Assembly (NCBI GenBank): GCA_039881145.1
Contig: JAYKKI010000006.1
Coordinates: forward strand, 11,661,501-11,725,500
Source: Druceiella hillmani
Taxonomy: Eukaryota > Arthropoda > Insecta > Lepidoptera > Hepialidae
Reading direction: 5' to 3'
Length of the DNA stretch: 64,000 nt
The position numbers were made by a program, and so were the translations under genes. The notes below the pieces were generated by a model. It saw only the letters and a program-made list of their open reading frames with translations, did not search any database and had not been told where the DNA came from. Of the stretch, positions 24,201 through 35,445 are shown in pieces (the stretch's first letter is position 1; each line of letters begins with the position of its first letter).

Positions 24201-27200
24201 AAAATCCGTCTCTTTCCCAGCTCCAAAACTTTGGAATCAATTTGATCCTGACACAAGTAACTCATTACTATTTAAGCGTGTAAAGTTCGTCTTGACAAGT
24301 CTTATCTTTCGTAATCTTTTAACCTTAATCCCCCCTAAATTCATATTTCTCCCTTTCCTTAATATCAAAATTTTCAATTAAATTTTTTATAAATATTTTT
24401 GATGTCGTTTTTATTTTTTTTAAATAAAAAACTTATACTTTAAATTGAAAATGTAACAGAGCGTATACCGGAAAAATGATTACAATCTTTCACTTTAATA
24501 ATTTTTATATTTAACCATGGTGTTTATATAAAAAAATATTGCTCATTTGGCAATAAGTACGCGAAATGTTATTTTATGAGCATATTTAAGTTGGAAAATA
24601 AATAAAAAATGCTCACCAGTTCTAAATATGAATCGTTCTGTTAAGAATATTTGTCCTCTGTTTACGCAACCAAGCTATGGAATAAACTGCACAATAAATC
24701 CACCGTCCATATTGTACACTATTCACTTTCAAGAATCGTTTCAAAACATCAGTTTTCTCTTAATTTCACTTAATCTAACAGGAAATCGTCCTCCTTATCT
24801 TTCATCCATGCATCATTCTTATCCTCTTTTTCCGACTTATCGAATTGTGGTATTATTTTTTGCAAATACTCGTATTATTATATTGGATTTTTGTTAGATT
24901 AGTTATACACAACCTTTTGTACTCTACAGTCATTGTACCTCATATTTGATTGTTTAAAATTTTTTATTACGACTGATTTCAAGACGCTGCAGGAAATAGC
25001 CGTCTAACGTACGCAGACGTTAAAGATGTAATAAATAGAAAAGGAACGATTAAATCTTACCCACAGAAAGAGTAGTGCCGAACACTCCAGCGTTTGTGTG
25101 TATTCCATCCACGAACTTGGCATCCGTCTTCTTCAGCCTCATATCTTCAGGCAAGTTTTCGAAACACGGTCCTGCAGGGTCTAGACCTGCTATTCTCCCT
25201 ATGATTTTGCCTGTGATACTACGGCACTTTTTCGCTGCGAAAGACGCTATGTGAGCGCCGAGACTGTGTCCTATTAGTGTGATGTCGTCTACATTTACTT
25301 CCTCTGTTTTAAATAAATGCAATTTTTTAAGTAATTTTGAATTAATCATCTTAATAATGAAGATTGTGCTATAAAAAGAAAAAGTGTTTAATTAAAGTTG
25401 TTTTCACGTTCAGCAAGAATAAAGGATGAGATAAGTTATTTTTTTCTTCTTTTAGCTTAAATAAATTAACAATAGAACACCATAAGGGCACGAAAATATT
25501 TGGCAAGAACACAATTACATTATCAATTCTTGTGATGTCTAGACATAATATTCTTTATATTTGTTTATTATATTACCGTTTTAATATTTCTGTATTTTAA
25601 AGAAACTAAAGCGGGAACGGAGCTCTCTCAAATCAATTTATTTATTGAAATTATGTATATATAAATGACTTCAGTGGTATTTTTCAAGTTTATATTTTAA
25701 ATTATTTTACAGTTTAAAACACACAAAATTTAAAAGATCTGCTAATATTTTTTCCGAATGAGTTGATATAAGATTGCAGACATTTTCCCAATATATTTTA
25801 ATGATTGAGCATTTCACCGAGGTCCTTTCAGTACGCGATACTATATTCTAGCACATGAAACTATAATTTTGATATATGCGGTATTGATCTATTATTTACC
25901 TTTTGTTAGTTCAATTAAAAATTCTCCGAATTTATCCCCTACAAATTTGACATGACTTGTCGATAACAGGTAATGGCTACCTATTAAGCTGCTGGCATCC
26001 AAAGTAAAGACGTTGTAACCACCTTTTGATAAAAAGGCATCGCTGATAATCTGGAAGCCAACTGTAGTCGGGTTATCAATGAATCCGTGAATGAATATAT
26101 AACCACTTTATAGAATGGCCGAAAATGCGGATTTTTGGGTATTTCCTTCACCGCCTCATTGATGTTGTAAATTTTTTGACCTTCCTTCGTTTTGAAATAT
26201 ATTTTCAGATTGTTTACATCCGGTTCTTCTTTGTTACGTAATTGCTCATACGTAATATGAAAGAGACGTTTTACAGATTCACCTGAAATGGAAAAAGTTA
26301 AAATATTCATTTTAAACTATATGTGATATATCGCTATCATAATATTAATCATGTCAATCTATAAAATACAAACTGGTATGTTATTAACGCTTGTTTAATA
26401 TGAACAATTTAATTTGTAGACGTTAACTATCAACGAACCAAATAGAAAAATCTTATTTTTGAAAAAGACAAGTCGGTCTATTATGTGTTTGTTTATTTGT
26501 AACTTGATTACCAGCAGCGGGGTTTTCATCGCACCATCTCTCGTCTTTTAGATAGCCTAAAATATTCTTAGTTTTTCATAAATTATCCAAATCTTGCAAA
26601 ATAACGTAATTATGTTTCTATTTAGTAGCACAGAGATATGTTAAAAAAATTAAATTTATTTAAATTATTTGAGAACAAGAGAGGAATAAAAAATGTGTTA
26701 TTGATGAAATAAAAATATAAGCTGCACATAATATTTCTCTATATTTTCCACTGGTACAGTTTTACAAGTCAGTGAACCGCAGATCATAAGAATGCAAGAT
26801 GAAATCTCGTTTGAACGGTGCGATGATTATTTTTAAAGAAATGTTTTGCTGACATTTTACTGTCACGTTTTAAATGGGAATTTAAATAACGTGTTAAATG
26901 AAACTTTTTTCATTAATTTGTAGTATATATGGTATTTTTAATTTGACAATAACTCCACAGACCTGTCGTCTAAAGTCTCGCTTCTGACTTAGGCTATTTA
27001 TTCTTCGCTGTTTGAATACTTCGAAATCGTAAAGAATTTACGTATTCGATAAGTCCAATATTATTTATACTTTTATTATTTACAAGCGAGATTACGATAG
27101 TTTCTTACTTGGTGTCTGCAAGATATCGAAGTAAATTAAAAAATTGTTGAGATCGATATCATCATAAAATCAATGAAAATAGATATAAAATAATAAACTA

Positions 27201-28602
27201 TTAGTTAAATCAGAGTTTGACAATCCTAATATTTTAATGTAACCTCTCTACCGTTAGATAATACGTCTTATGAAATGGCAGATATTCGTACAGGGTACAT
27301 GTCGGTCCCTTCTTCGGCGAGACGCGCACGTCGAAGAAAAAAATGTGTTTGAATCGATACAAAAATGAAATGGTTTTGCATAGAACTGACGAAAAGTGAA
27401 ACCTTTGCTGCAACCGTCATTATTCGTCGTACAAGCAATACAGTACCCAGTAAGAAGCACATGGTGATAGTATGGTGCTACTGTGCAGGTGTCATCCATG
27501 TTACCTACTGTCGTTGCATCCAACTTTGGATTGAGTATTATCCGTGCTGACCTTGCGCCAACCAATATCTAGTTTTTTGACCAATTTCGACTATTTTTTT
27601 GCAAATTGAAAAGTTATATTCTCAAGAGGCTCTGTAGACTTCAAATCTTCGAAGAGTTCCTCATTGTTATTCAGTGGATCTAATTAATGAGCTGTGTTAC
27701 ATATATTCAATAGTATCACAATGAAAAATGGACATCGACCGTACTACCACAGCATACATGAACAAACGACCAACATGTAAATACGAATGTACTAAAGTGC
27801 CGGAGTTATTGACCATTAATATTTTTATGAAAATAAAGAAGAAATATTTGCCTGTATATTTAATTTCTTTATATCATTAACATATAAGTTAGGTCCGACG
27901 TGGACCGATAGCGACTTCTATAACAGTACGTTTTTTAAATATTGAATATATTTGGCGTTAATTTTGTAGAAATTCATTATTCACAATTAAATGAAACTAC
28001 GTGATGTAGTATTATTTCTACTATCTTTAATTTCTTTACCACGACCTAGGTTTCATTGTATTACAACATCTTCAGGTGGGATATTAGAAAGATTAAAATC
28101 ATTGGTAATATCCCACCTGAAGATGTTGTAATACAACGAAACCTAGGTCGTGGTAAAGAACTTAAAGATAGTAGTAATAATACTACATCACGTAGTTTCA
28201 TTTAATTGTGAGTACGTTTTTTAATTCTAAATCTGCCACCGTTTTGTCATTCCACTTAGAATCGTCTCAACTATTTATTCTTTTAATAAAGGTCTACTTT
28301 TTGCTCATATTTTAAAAATATATATTAGATAGGAAGAGAAGTATAGCATAGACTTGTTAGCATAATCCCTTATTTAGGTACGAAATAATAAATAACAAAT
28401 TCTATCGAAATGAATAGAGTTAAAGAAAAGTTCCACACTCACAGTCGCTAGTAACCGTGGTTAGAATTGCGGAGTTAATGGGGTTAGTTATCGTATTTAC
28501 ATCTTCCAACAATCCTGCCTTCACTTTTTCACCAAAATCGCCCAGTACACTGGCTTCCACCCACACTAGGGAGTCCAACAACATGAAAACACACCACGAC
28601 AT
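21278..28602 (-). CDS. secreted pancreatic-type lipase, four exons, one frameshift
   Basis: Minus-strand exons at 28602-28443, 26282-25900, 25303-25061 and 21630-21278, all with GT-AG borders and phase 1 joins. Exon 1 starts at the first in-frame ATG after a TGA and encodes a hydrophobic signal peptide ending near VEA. Exon 2 carries the oxyanion-hole HGF and KGGYNVFTLD. Exon 3 holds GHSLGAH with the nucleophilic Ser, and GLDPAGP with the catalytic Asp. Exon 4 has GHVDYFPNGG and CNH with the catalytic His, so the triad is complete. Expected role: extracellular hydrolysis of acylglycerols or phospholipids. One defect: a TA run at about 26095-26102 holds two bases too many, so the frame fails just before HGF. 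The summed exons (1139 nt) equal 378 codons plus stop only if those two bases are discounted. A recent pseudogene, an allele or a sequencing error are all possible. Confidence 0.85.
23270..23728 (+). mobile_element. LINE 3' terminal fragment
   Basis: Inside the last lipase intron, in the opposite sense to the gene. A frame at about 23280-23460 reads A-F-D-H-A-F-K-L-L-D-N, then NPSLLGLIMRYV. This is the pattern of the C-terminal region of many LINE proteins (F-x-Y-K-L-L-N, P-x-L-L-x-L-I). The fragment ends with TGTAAATAAATAAATAAG at 23707-23725, a common LINE tail. It is 5'-truncated and dead. Confidence 0.45.
24130..24900 (+). mobile_element. two related LINE C-terminal fragments
   Basis: Two segments encode a variant of the motif found close to the end of LINE reverse-transcriptase proteins. 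At about 24195-24340 the plus strand reads S-F-P-APKLWNQFD, then S-N-S-x-x-FKRVK. At about 24660-24760 a frame reads Y-A-TKLWNKL with a following Ser/Phe-rich tail. They lie 450 bases apart in the same orientation in a lipase intron. Neither contains polymerase motifs. Confidence 0.35.
26283..27924 (-). other. lipase intron 1, no further gene seen
   Basis: This is the larger part of the first lipase intron. It is AT-rich except for 27270-27550, where open frames on both strands overlap without recognisable domains. The intron's far end carries fold-back repeat copy C. Confidence 0.5.
27939..28210 (+). mobile_element. fold-back repeat, copy C (inverted dimer)
   Basis: The best-preserved palindromic copy, inside lipase intron 1 about 230 bases from exon 1. 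It is flanked by a perfect 14-bp direct repeat, AGTACGTTTTTTAA (27925-27938 and 28211-28224). It has the common head (ATATTGAATATATTTGGCG onwards), a left arm from about 27986, a centre near 28090-28110, and an inverted right arm ending ATTGTG at 28210. Arms are nearly identical over about 105 bp. It has no ORF and no poly(A) tail. Confidence 0.85.
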
Positions 28603-29250
28603 ATACTTTATTCATGGTCACGTGGAATATGTTACTTGCTTCCTAAAAATAGATAGAAATGAAATCTATATTCATATTGTTATTATAAAAATTATTCCTA
28701 AACCATAATAATGTTTAATAATAATTTCAAATTCAATAATGTTCAATTTATAACAGGGTCGATACTTTGAAATTATTGTCATAGACAAAACAAAATTTCG
28801 AGCACACGTCCATTGCATTACAAATAAAAACAGAACTTGCTAGGTTTTCAATGATTTTAGCAGCAAATCGACAACACGGCTGTGTCCCATGGGTGATTTT
28901 CTGTAGAAAGTACCAAGAAACCAATTTAGTTAAACGTTGGAATTAACGGTTTTAGCGATTAGTATACTACGCAATAACTGGTCAGCAAGTACATAGTGCG
29001 AGAACCCGCTTCAATTACATTTTGCTGATGGCAGCAACAATAAATAAATACAAATACACTCATACAACTTTGCACATACATTTTACGGAACAAAATGTCA
29101 AGCTTATTTAAATACTAAAGTTAGCAAGTATTTAAAAACAATTAAGACGATCTATAATAACTCTTAAAACAATATTTACTAAATTCAGTTTTTTAAAGTC
29201 GTTTAACGTTCATAGTTAATTTTTTATTTATTCAAAATTTAACAACTGCT

Positions 29251-29308
<58 letters not shown>

Positions 29309-29525
29309 GTTCGCTTAACAGATTGTTCGACCACATTTACATGGTTAATGTGACTACACTACTGTGTACACCGAGAAACAAAATTACTGAAATCGGTTCC
29401 GTAATACAATCACCTCAATTCGCTACAACAATCAAATGTTTCGCTTACTCTAAAGCCATTAAACTGATTTTTTGAGCATGCACCTCAGAACTTACATTTC
29501 GGTCAAAGTTACTAATTACTAGTTA
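28603..29525. other. lipase upstream region; (TA)n at 29256-29305
   Basis: This sequence lies upstream of the lipase start codon on the minus strand and should hold its promoter. No TATA box or initiator could be assigned with confidence in such AT-rich DNA. A TA array of about 25 units lies at 29256-29305. Confidence 0.4.
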
Positions 29526-29589
29526 CCCAAATTTAATTTGAATATTGTGAAGTTTTTCAAAACTTCACAATATTCAAATTAACTTTGGG
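29526..29589. repeat. palindrome, 29-bp arms with one mismatch
   Basis: Bases 29526-29554 and 29561-29589 are inverted copies with a single mismatch, around a 6-base loop. The inner arm reads AATTTGAATATTGTGAAGTT. There are no flanking direct repeats. It lies about 100 bases left of the hAT element. Confidence 0.85.
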
Positions 29590-29692
29590 ATCCGCGAATT
29601 CTACGTCCATAATTTTGTTCAATACGTGCATGGTTCGAACATTTGCCGGAAACGTTTCTGGATGTTCTTTATTAAACGTGTTGCACTTGTCA

Positions 29693-31195
29693 TAGTGATG
29701 TGTCAACTTGATGTACTAACTCGAGTTACCTCTAGTTGAGCTTAGCTCGAGTTAACTCGAGTTGAATTCTCTTTAACTCGAATTTGAATACTCCCGCCCT
29801 AGCGCATCAGCCGAATGACACTGACATGGCGCGAAGTTTGCCGATCATTTATGACTATATAATATTCATTAGCTACAAATGTCACAACCACACAACATTG
29901 TTGCAGATTTGAGGTTATATATATTTGGAGTGCCGGTTGTTATTGTTATTAGCTTTTCGAATTATTAAGTATTGTATAGAAAAAATGCCGGGACCTAAAA
30001 GAAAATCTGTTGTTTGGGATCGGGATGTATTTGAATCGCCAGTGAATGGACACACTAAGTATGAACAGTGCTCAAATTCTTACAAATATAATGGCAATAC
30101 GACCACTTTATTAAATCATATTAAAAAGAAGCACCCGAGTGTTGATGTCATAGAAACAAATAATTTAAATCAAACTTTATCGTCAGCAAATGGAATTAAT
30201 ATTTCGGTTAATCCGTTACAGTCGCAGCTATCTACATTGGAGTTTGAGCCTCCTCAAAAAAGATTGAGGTAAACTGGCTAGCAAAAAAAGTTGACCAAAT
30301 TCTATTTCTTAATAGCATGCAATAATTTTTTTTATTTCTATGAAACAGACAGCTATAATTGTCGATATTTTTTATTTTTATATAACTTAATATTTCGTAA
30401 ATTTTTTTATGTAAATTATAAGAAGAAAAGAATGTTATTATTTTTCGTTGAAATTACTTATGTACTTATTTGTACGTAAACTTAAAAGAAATTTATTTAA
30501 GTTTTTTTATCAGATTTTTCTTTTTCGTTATGAATTAGGTACTGAGAAGTAGTGAGTATAGTACTTTAACTGACAGGAAATTATTTTTCGTTTTTTGAAC
30601 AATATATTTTCTTTTAGTATTAAGTAAAAATAAATACATTATAAGTAAGTCTTGTAACTTATTGATTTACCTAATAAATTAATTTCTAATTTGAGTACAA
30701 AGGAAAAAAGTCAACGTAGAGTATGAATAACCTACTGTCAAAGTAATATTTGTGATAAAATTGTTAAAACAGCTAAATTCTATTTTAAGCTTTAAACTTT
30801 GATTGTAACAATTAAACAATCATTAGCATAAGTAAATATTTATGTACTTACGATATAAAGTTAGACTGATACTATTTGGTGACGACTGCTACAATTAAAC
30901 ATAACTAGTTTTGTTGTTAATTAAAATAAATACTTACTTTATTTATGTCACTAAGATTTAATCCAAAATACATAAATACATGATAAATAAATTCCTTTTT
31001 TATTTAAATTCTACCTACTTTAATTAATTATAATGGTGCCCATACAAATTTATGCTGAATCTGTACTAATTTTTTAAATATTGTTACGAAGCTGGGTTAA
31101 TAAATTGATAAAAACAAAACAAATCATTTACTTAGTTTCATCCAGTTAACTCGAGTTAACTCGAGTTGTGTTTTTTCCGAGTTGGCACATCACTA
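29693..31195 (+). mobile_element. hAT deletion derivative, 1503 bp
   Basis: The termini are inverted repeats of about 16 bp (TAGTGATGTG-CAACT at both ends, one mismatch). They are flanked by a perfect 8-bp target duplication ACTTGTCA (29685-29692 and 31196-31203), the size typical of hAT transposons. Both subterminal regions carry repeated AACTCGAGTT motifs (29718-29765 and 31146-31168), likely transposase-binding sites. The only coding part left is a BED-finger exon (29985-30272). The catalytic hAT domain is absent, so it would need a transposase in trans. The rest (30280-31130) is AT-rich filler. Confidence 0.9.
29985..30272 (+). CDS. BED-type zinc finger N-terminus of hAT transposase
   Basis: A 95-codon frame beginning MPGPKRKS. 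Residues 9-50 match a BED finger: aromatic W-x-x-x-x-F, then K-Y-E-Q-C, then Y-x-G-N-T-T-T-L-L-N-H, then KKKH. BED fingers bind the ends of hAT elements. The first zinc-binding Cys of the C-x-x-C pair is replaced by Tyr (YEQC), so zinc binding is probably lost. The frame ends at a GGTAAAC that could serve as a splice donor to a now-deleted catalytic exon. The start at 29985 is chosen because residues before it match nothing. It could be expressed as a short DNA-binding peptide, but that is speculation. Confidence 0.65.
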   Translation: MPGPKRKSVVWDRDVFESPVNGHTKYEQCSNSYKYNGNTTTLLNHIKKKHPSVDVIETNNLNQTLSSANGINISVNPLQSQLSTLEFEPPQKRLR

Positions 31196-31417
31196 ACTTG
31201 TCATGACATGCATTTGCGCTCAAAATATTGATATCAACTAAAGTTAAATATAAATGTGTTCAACTAAGATCCTAGATTCGTTTCATTTTCATATTATTAT
31301 CATTTGCTTACAAAGTGGCGGTAATGTTCCGATACAACTTGTCTTGGAAAATTTCCTAAAATTTGATAAAACGTTTGATAATTTTACAATATATCGGCGT
31401 ACGAATAAAAATAGGAA

Positions 31418-31420
<3 letters not shown>

Positions 31421-31497
<77 letters not shown>
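31421..31497. repeat. (TA)n microsatellite
   Basis: About 38 TA units followed by a T-rich tract, just right of the hAT element. Confidence 0.95.
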
Positions 31498-31498
<1 letters not shown>

Positions 31499-31499
31499 C

Positions 31500-33295
31500 T
31501 TTTTTTTTTTTTTAATATTCTTACCAAAATGTTAAAGTACCGAAGCAAAAACACTGCGTTGAGAACTGAAGGGTACTACCTTATGTACTTTACTTTGTTT
31601 TTGTCACCTTGTCTTAAACGTGCGACAAAATTATTAGGCGTATTTAATTTAAATTAGACATGTAATTTGAATATTGACGCTTGTTATACTACAGGTTGAT
31701 GCCAAATAATAGATTCGGAGATGAAAACAAGGTCAGAATTCGGTACATTTCCTGAAAAATGAAACGCCTTTTTTTGCTAATCGTACATTTTATGACCTTA
31801 ATAAAATGTTTTCTATTGTTCTTTGTCTAATAATAGCTAACAATTATCGGCATCTTTAAGAATTTAATGGAACATTATGATCTGTTATGAATTGTTTAGA
31901 ACTCCACTAAAAACAAGCAACTATTGTACATATGTAGTTGTTCTTCTATTGGTTCAAAAAAAATACAAAGTTCGAAATTGTATTTTGCACATGAACTCTT
32001 TTAAATCATAAACACACACAAAAACAAGTTTAAGTAATAATTTCATATTATATAATTGTATATAGATTTAGCAACTCATAGCTTTGAAAAACAGTCGAAC
32101 AATTTTGCCTTTTCAGAGTTTAAAGTTTTTTCTTACTTTTCATCTCGAAAATTTTTTTATCCCAAATTGCGCAATACATTTTTCTTCAGCTATCCCACTC
32201 TTACGTCCTTGATACATTTTCGTCGTTTTTTATTATCGTCCAATTATTTGTGCCGTACAAAGGCATTAATTTGATCAATATTTTGTAAACTAAATGTTTC
32301 AGTCCTTTTTGACGTCATTGACGAGTCTTATGGCTTGTCACAGAGAAAATCTCACTGTTTCCATAGCTTTCAAACCTGATAGGAAACTTAATTTGAAATA
32401 CCTTTACTTTGTTGAATCATCATCTATATAGAATTTTTAGGAATTATAATAATTTTCAATGAACTTCGAATCTAGGTAAAAAATTAAACATTAAACATTC
32501 CAACATTCAATTGTTCCTTGGTTTTCACTTTTGTACACTATCTTTGCCTATTTATCTTAATTCTTTATTTTCATGTAAATTTTTCAGTAATGTGGTCATT
32601 ACATGGAGGACGTCATGAATCAGAGTATCTCATAATGTCGAGTAACATATTTAAATTAGGACATTTATTAAACCTACACTTAAATGTTGGTTAATTCTTC
32701 CATCATTTGATCATAATGATGTTCATCTACATAATTATGAATTGGTGACGGCTGTAACGAATCACATTTTTTTCCGTTTAGCATTCCTTTTGTCATACCC
32801 CAGGCATAATTTGTCTGCCGATGAACTGAAAGTATTTTTCAGACTGAGGAATTTTCAAGATGAATTGCTTCAGAAGCGATGAGTTCTAGATGCTAAGTGC
32901 CATTGTTGTCATTTTAATTGCGTGAATGCGTGAAGACGGCGTTATTGTGTACGCGTACCGTCTTTGTTCTATATAATTTTCCATTAGGTAGTTTCACACC
33001 GAGGAATCCTCGTGGACGTGTCGACGGAAGGACGTATTGTCGAGATAGCAGTGTAATATTTGATTGTTTAATTGTTTTCTCTTCTTCGTTGCATTTTACT
33101 AATGATAAAAAATGTTAATCTTTCTACTGACCTTTTTTCTTAATGTAAAACCAATTCATTCCTATTTCTATGCTGATAAATCTTCACTGTGTGTCATTAG
33201 GAATAGTGTAACGACTTGGATTATACGATAGGACATATACATAGCGAAATTAGAGTAATAGCGTGCAGTTGTAACATTATGGCCTATTAGTACTA
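31500..33295. other. no gene recognised
   Basis: AT-rich sequence. Bases 32870-33060 are somewhat more GC-rich, with a possible small hairpin (GAAGACGG and CCGTCTTT), but no open frame of recognisable type. Confidence 0.5.
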
Positions 33296-33503
33296 TTAAG
33301 TCGGGTCCAGACGGGTGTAACATGTAATGTAATCTACCGTGTAATGTAACAGGAATTCTACGTGTGGACGGCACTACGAGCATTACATGTAACGCTCGCG
33401 CCAGTGCTCGGGCTGATCCGTCGGCTGTCGGTTTTTTGCGCGAACACAAAGGCGCTCGCAGTGCTCGATTGGACGGTGTTCGTGACGGTTGTGTCGTGTG
33501 GAC

Positions 33504-35445
33504 ATGTCCGGCAAAGGTATGTTTATTATAATTATTTCTAATGCATTTACATACATATTTCATAGTTTTATTTATTACTTACCATTTACATTATGTTACT
33601 TACTTATATTAGTTACATAATGGAAATAGTAATATCTGAAATGGATTCATCTTGGAAAAAAAATAGGCAAAACGGTGCTTATCAAAAGTGAACTTTTGAA
33701 CTGACTTGGCTTTTACACAATCACAGAACTGGAACTAGTATAAAATGTAAACAAATAACAAATAAATATTTTGCACGTTTTGACTAAGTAGTGTGAATAC
33801 CCCTATTATCACATACTTGCTATTAGTACAATGATTACTTCTATTGTATGATCTTCCGTCCTTGTCTTTTGATTTTTTGTGTTAACTGTTATTTATTTTA
33901 CAGGTGCGGATGAAACGTACAAAAGTACATGGTTTGCTTACGAGGCGCTAGCATTTTTAGGAGATAGAAATAATCCAAGGAAACGAATCAACACAGAGAT
34001 AACTGCATTCAACTAGTTTTTTCCGAATTGATAAAAAAAATTAACAATACGTATTCTGCCAAGGAACTTTACCCTCGTTCATAAAATAGTCATTAAACTC
34101 GTCTCTAATTTGTTTTGCTGTTAAGGCAGCCCTTCTAGGTACATTATTCAATGGAAGTAAAGATGACATTTCAGTATCTCTCCGCCAACTACCTTCACAT
34201 AATCTTCCGTTTTCGTCACTATCAACTGTTCCGGGGGGCGCATACAAGTTTTTAGATGTAGCCGTGTTTCTCAAAAAATTATGCAAGTGCGCAATAGCCA
34301 CGACTATAGTCTCCGCAGTTTGGGGCTGAAGAAGCATAGGTTTTCGTAAAACTCTGAACACAGATGCTGTGATACCAAATACGTTTTCTACAGTCCTGCG
34401 AGCTCTACTAAGCCGGTAATTATAAGTTCTTCGCGGTGATCCCTTAGGGTATTCTCCTGGATAAGGTTTCATTATATTGTTTTGTAAAGGGAAGGCAGAG
34501 TCTCCTACAAAAACATATGGTACTAAGTTATTTCTACCTTGCAGTGCTTCAGATGCAGGTAATCTTAACGAGCTATTTTCTAGTTTTTTATATAATTCAG
34601 TGTCCTTAAAAATTCCACCATCTGAAATTCGGCCTTGACATCCGACAACCAGGAATGTATAATTATATTCCGCGTCAACTAAAGCAAACATTACTATACT
34701 GAAATTCGATTTGTAGTTACGATAGTCTGTGCCAGTATATATTGGAGCCTCAAGAATCACATGTTTGCCGTCCATGGCTCCGGCACAATGGTGAAAATTC
34801 CACAATTCATAAAAATTTGAAATGTTGTTTGAAATCTTGATCCATTCTGACTCTGTATTTGCGAGCTGAAACAATGAATTTTTTTTTCAGATTACAAATG
34901 AACCGGATCAGAGAGCATCTACAAGTGCAGAAAATGATAACAGTTCAGAATTTATATCACCGACTGGCCTGGCTCTCAAGAAAAAGAAACCAGACGAAAA
35001 TACAAAACTGAGTATGCTTTCAGAAGCTCTTGGCCTGCTTAAAAGTGTTGCTTCTACTCCTGCTGCCGAACCCCAAAACAATAATCCAAATAATTTTGAC
35101 ACTGAAACCCTTTTTTTTTCAAATTTTATATGCAGCAAGATGCAACAATATAACAGGAGTACTAAAAATGCCGTGCAGCGAGCAATAATGGACATAATAT
35201 TCAAAGCCGATGAAGGCTTTCCTCAACATTATAATCCATCGGCATTCAATTCCAACGAGTACACAAGAACAAGATATTGCAATGAACAACCTTCTTCACA
35301 TATTAGCTCAGAACGATATACTTCAGGGTATACAACAGGTCAGAATCAGACAAGTTACGCTACGGCTCCATATACTTCACCTGTTCCCTCAGAATCATCC
35401 CAAACTTCATATGAAGAGGTAGATTTTGTAGATAACCTGATTTGA
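33504..35445 (+). pseudogene. Harbinger accessory MADF/BESS-type DNA-binding gene, broken
   Basis: Exon 1 is a 13-base stub (ATG at 33504, donor GTATGT at 33517) encoding MSGK. The next recognisable exon (33904-34014) encodes ETYKSTWFAYEALAFLGD, the end of a MADF-type (Myb/SANT-like) domain. The last (34891-35445, acceptor TTTTTTTCAG) encodes a polar linker and a C-terminal helix resembling a BESS motif (about 35125-35215). Two faults are visible. The core of the MADF domain is missing between exons 1 and 2. The donor expected after codon GAG at about 33999 reads ATAACT instead of GTAACT, so the frame runs to TAG at 34014. In Harbinger elements this protein normally binds the transposase and carries it to the nucleus and DNA ends, so this copy probably cannot support its own transposition. 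Confidence 0.6.

Noticed and set aside
27254..27565. Overlapping frames on both strands in a lipase intron
   Set aside because: Moderate GC content keeps several frames open, but none shows a domain, signal peptide or transposon motif.
31254..31535. 93-codon frame ending in a Tyr-Ile run
   Set aside because: Carried by the (TA)n microsatellite and the T-rich tract after it; the first 55 codons match nothing.
33168..33563. 131-codon minus-strand frame at the left end of the Harbinger element
   Set aside because: It spans the TIR and flanking DNA and is probably open by chance in GC-richer terminal sequence.
34908..35204. Minus-strand frame with a hydrophobic segment inside the Harbinger element
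   Set aside because: Lies antisense to the C-terminal exon of the MADF/BESS-type gene and within the nuclease intron; no domain of its own.
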